Shown here: positions 63,775 through 64,000 of the stretch, one piece after another
Layout: each line of letters opens with the position of its first letter
Numbering within the stretch: position 1 is the first letter of the stretch
Assembly: GCA_026162565.1 (NCBI GenBank)
Contig: JAOEIQ010000006.1
Span: 1-64,000, forward strand
Direction: 5' to 3'
DNA: 64,000 bases
From: Flavobacteriaceae bacterium NBU2973
Lineage (GTDB): Bacteria > Bacteroidota > Bacteroidia > Flavobacteriales > Flavobacteriaceae
Position numbers and translations under genes: made by a program
Notes under the pieces: model-generated
The model's input: the letters and a program-made list of their open reading frames with translations, nothing else
Database searches by the model: none
What the model was told of the DNA's origin: nothing

Positions 63775-64000
63775 ATGATTAAATTTTTTAGACATATACG
63801 TCGTTCACTTATTAACCAAAACAAAATGGGAAAATACTTTAAATACGCTATTGGTGAGATTATCCTAGTGATGATTGGTATTCTATTGGCTTTGCAAGTG
63901 AATACATGGAATGAAAATAATAAGAATAGAGCTTATGAAGTAAATATTCTCTCTGAAATTAGTAGTGCCTTGGACAGAGATTTAAGTCACTATCAACGAA
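63775..64000 (+). CDS. DUF6090 family protein, 3' end beyond the window
   Basis: The 75 visible residues begin MIKFFRHIRRSLINQNKMGK and contain GEIILVMIGILLALQVNTWN, the family membrane segment, then a charged helix. The frame is open to the window edge. The start is four bases after the palindromic repeat. It is the third complete-looking family member in the window. Confidence 0.85.
   Translation, partial: MIKFFRHIRRSLINQNKMGKYFKYAIGEIILVMIGILLALQVNTWNENNKNRAYEVNILSEISSALDRDLSHYQR

Noticed and set aside
63617-63778. A 53-codon open frame starting like DUF6090
   Set aside because: After 17 codons it runs through the palindromic repeat and gives an unrelated, low-complexity sequence; it is a truncated copy.

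Overview
The window looks like chromosome from a marine member of the Flavobacteriaceae (Bacteroidota). The sequence is AT-rich. It carries a type IX secretion sorting domain (2637-4553), DUF6090 family proteins, and the Bacteroidota arrangement rpsU-xerC-hpf-tRNAs-tuf-tRNA-Trp-secE-nusG-rplKAJL-rpoBC-DUF3467. Several promoters fit the flavobacterial TTG...TAnnTTTG form, and Shine-Dalgarno sequences are almost absent except in front of rpsU. The genus cannot be fixed from this alone; Olleya, Lacinutrix, Winogradskyella or Psychroserpens-like genera are plausible.

Left part (1-14.2 kb). A DUF6090 gene lies between repeat-like flanks. It is followed by an AraC regulator with a small exported protein, a T9SS cargo protein, a DEAD-box helicase, a lipoprotein with the complete vanadium-haloperoxidase/PAP2 active site, and an unknown six-pass membrane protein. 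An ECF sigma factor with a small membrane partner faces a DUF6249 gene across a shared region that carries mirrored GTGTAACCT boxes. Then come a DoxX-like protein, a DUF885 peptidase, a VanX-like dipeptidase and an AlkB-like dioxygenase.

Accessory islet (14.2-17.4 kb). An IS1595-type transposase overlaps a P63C-domain gene. That gene overlaps, stop to stop, a HicB-HicA-like pair on the other strand. A perfect 19-bp palindrome lies upstream of the pair, and an orphan terminator-like hairpin lies to the left of the transposase. This is the most unusual locus in the window.

Middle (17.4-29 kb). A compact operon of SPFH protein, tiny membrane protein, DUF4177, DUF1648, alpha/beta hydrolase and a ribbon-helix-helix protein is followed by a DUF5916 outer-membrane protein, a DUF819 transporter and a DUF4369 lipoprotein. 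After a tRNA-Thr comes the operon idi - PTPS/QueD-like - manA - small protein. Divergent prfC and a small ferredoxin-like protein follow.

Housekeeping core (29-44.3 kb, minus strand). Genes for transcription and translation: rpsU, xerC, hpf, four tRNAs, tuf, tRNA-Trp, secE, nusG, rplKAJL, rpoBC and a DUF3467 gene whose 3' end is tandemly triplicated. Hairpins lie between rplL and rpoB and between tuf and tRNA-Trp.

Right part (44.3-64 kb). Metabolic and envelope genes: carboxypeptidase-like-domain protein, acyl-CoA dehydrogenase, ComEA-like protein, alanine/sodium symporter, potassium channel with PspC, HEIGH metalloprotease, DUF2851, DUF1295, FISUMP lipoprotein, cysteine-synthase-like enzyme, LolC/E-type permease, NamZ-like DUF1343 protein, GDPD, sterol desaturase-like protein and YkgJ. 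The window ends in a cluster of DUF6090 genes, one reduced to a fragment beside a palindromic repeat.
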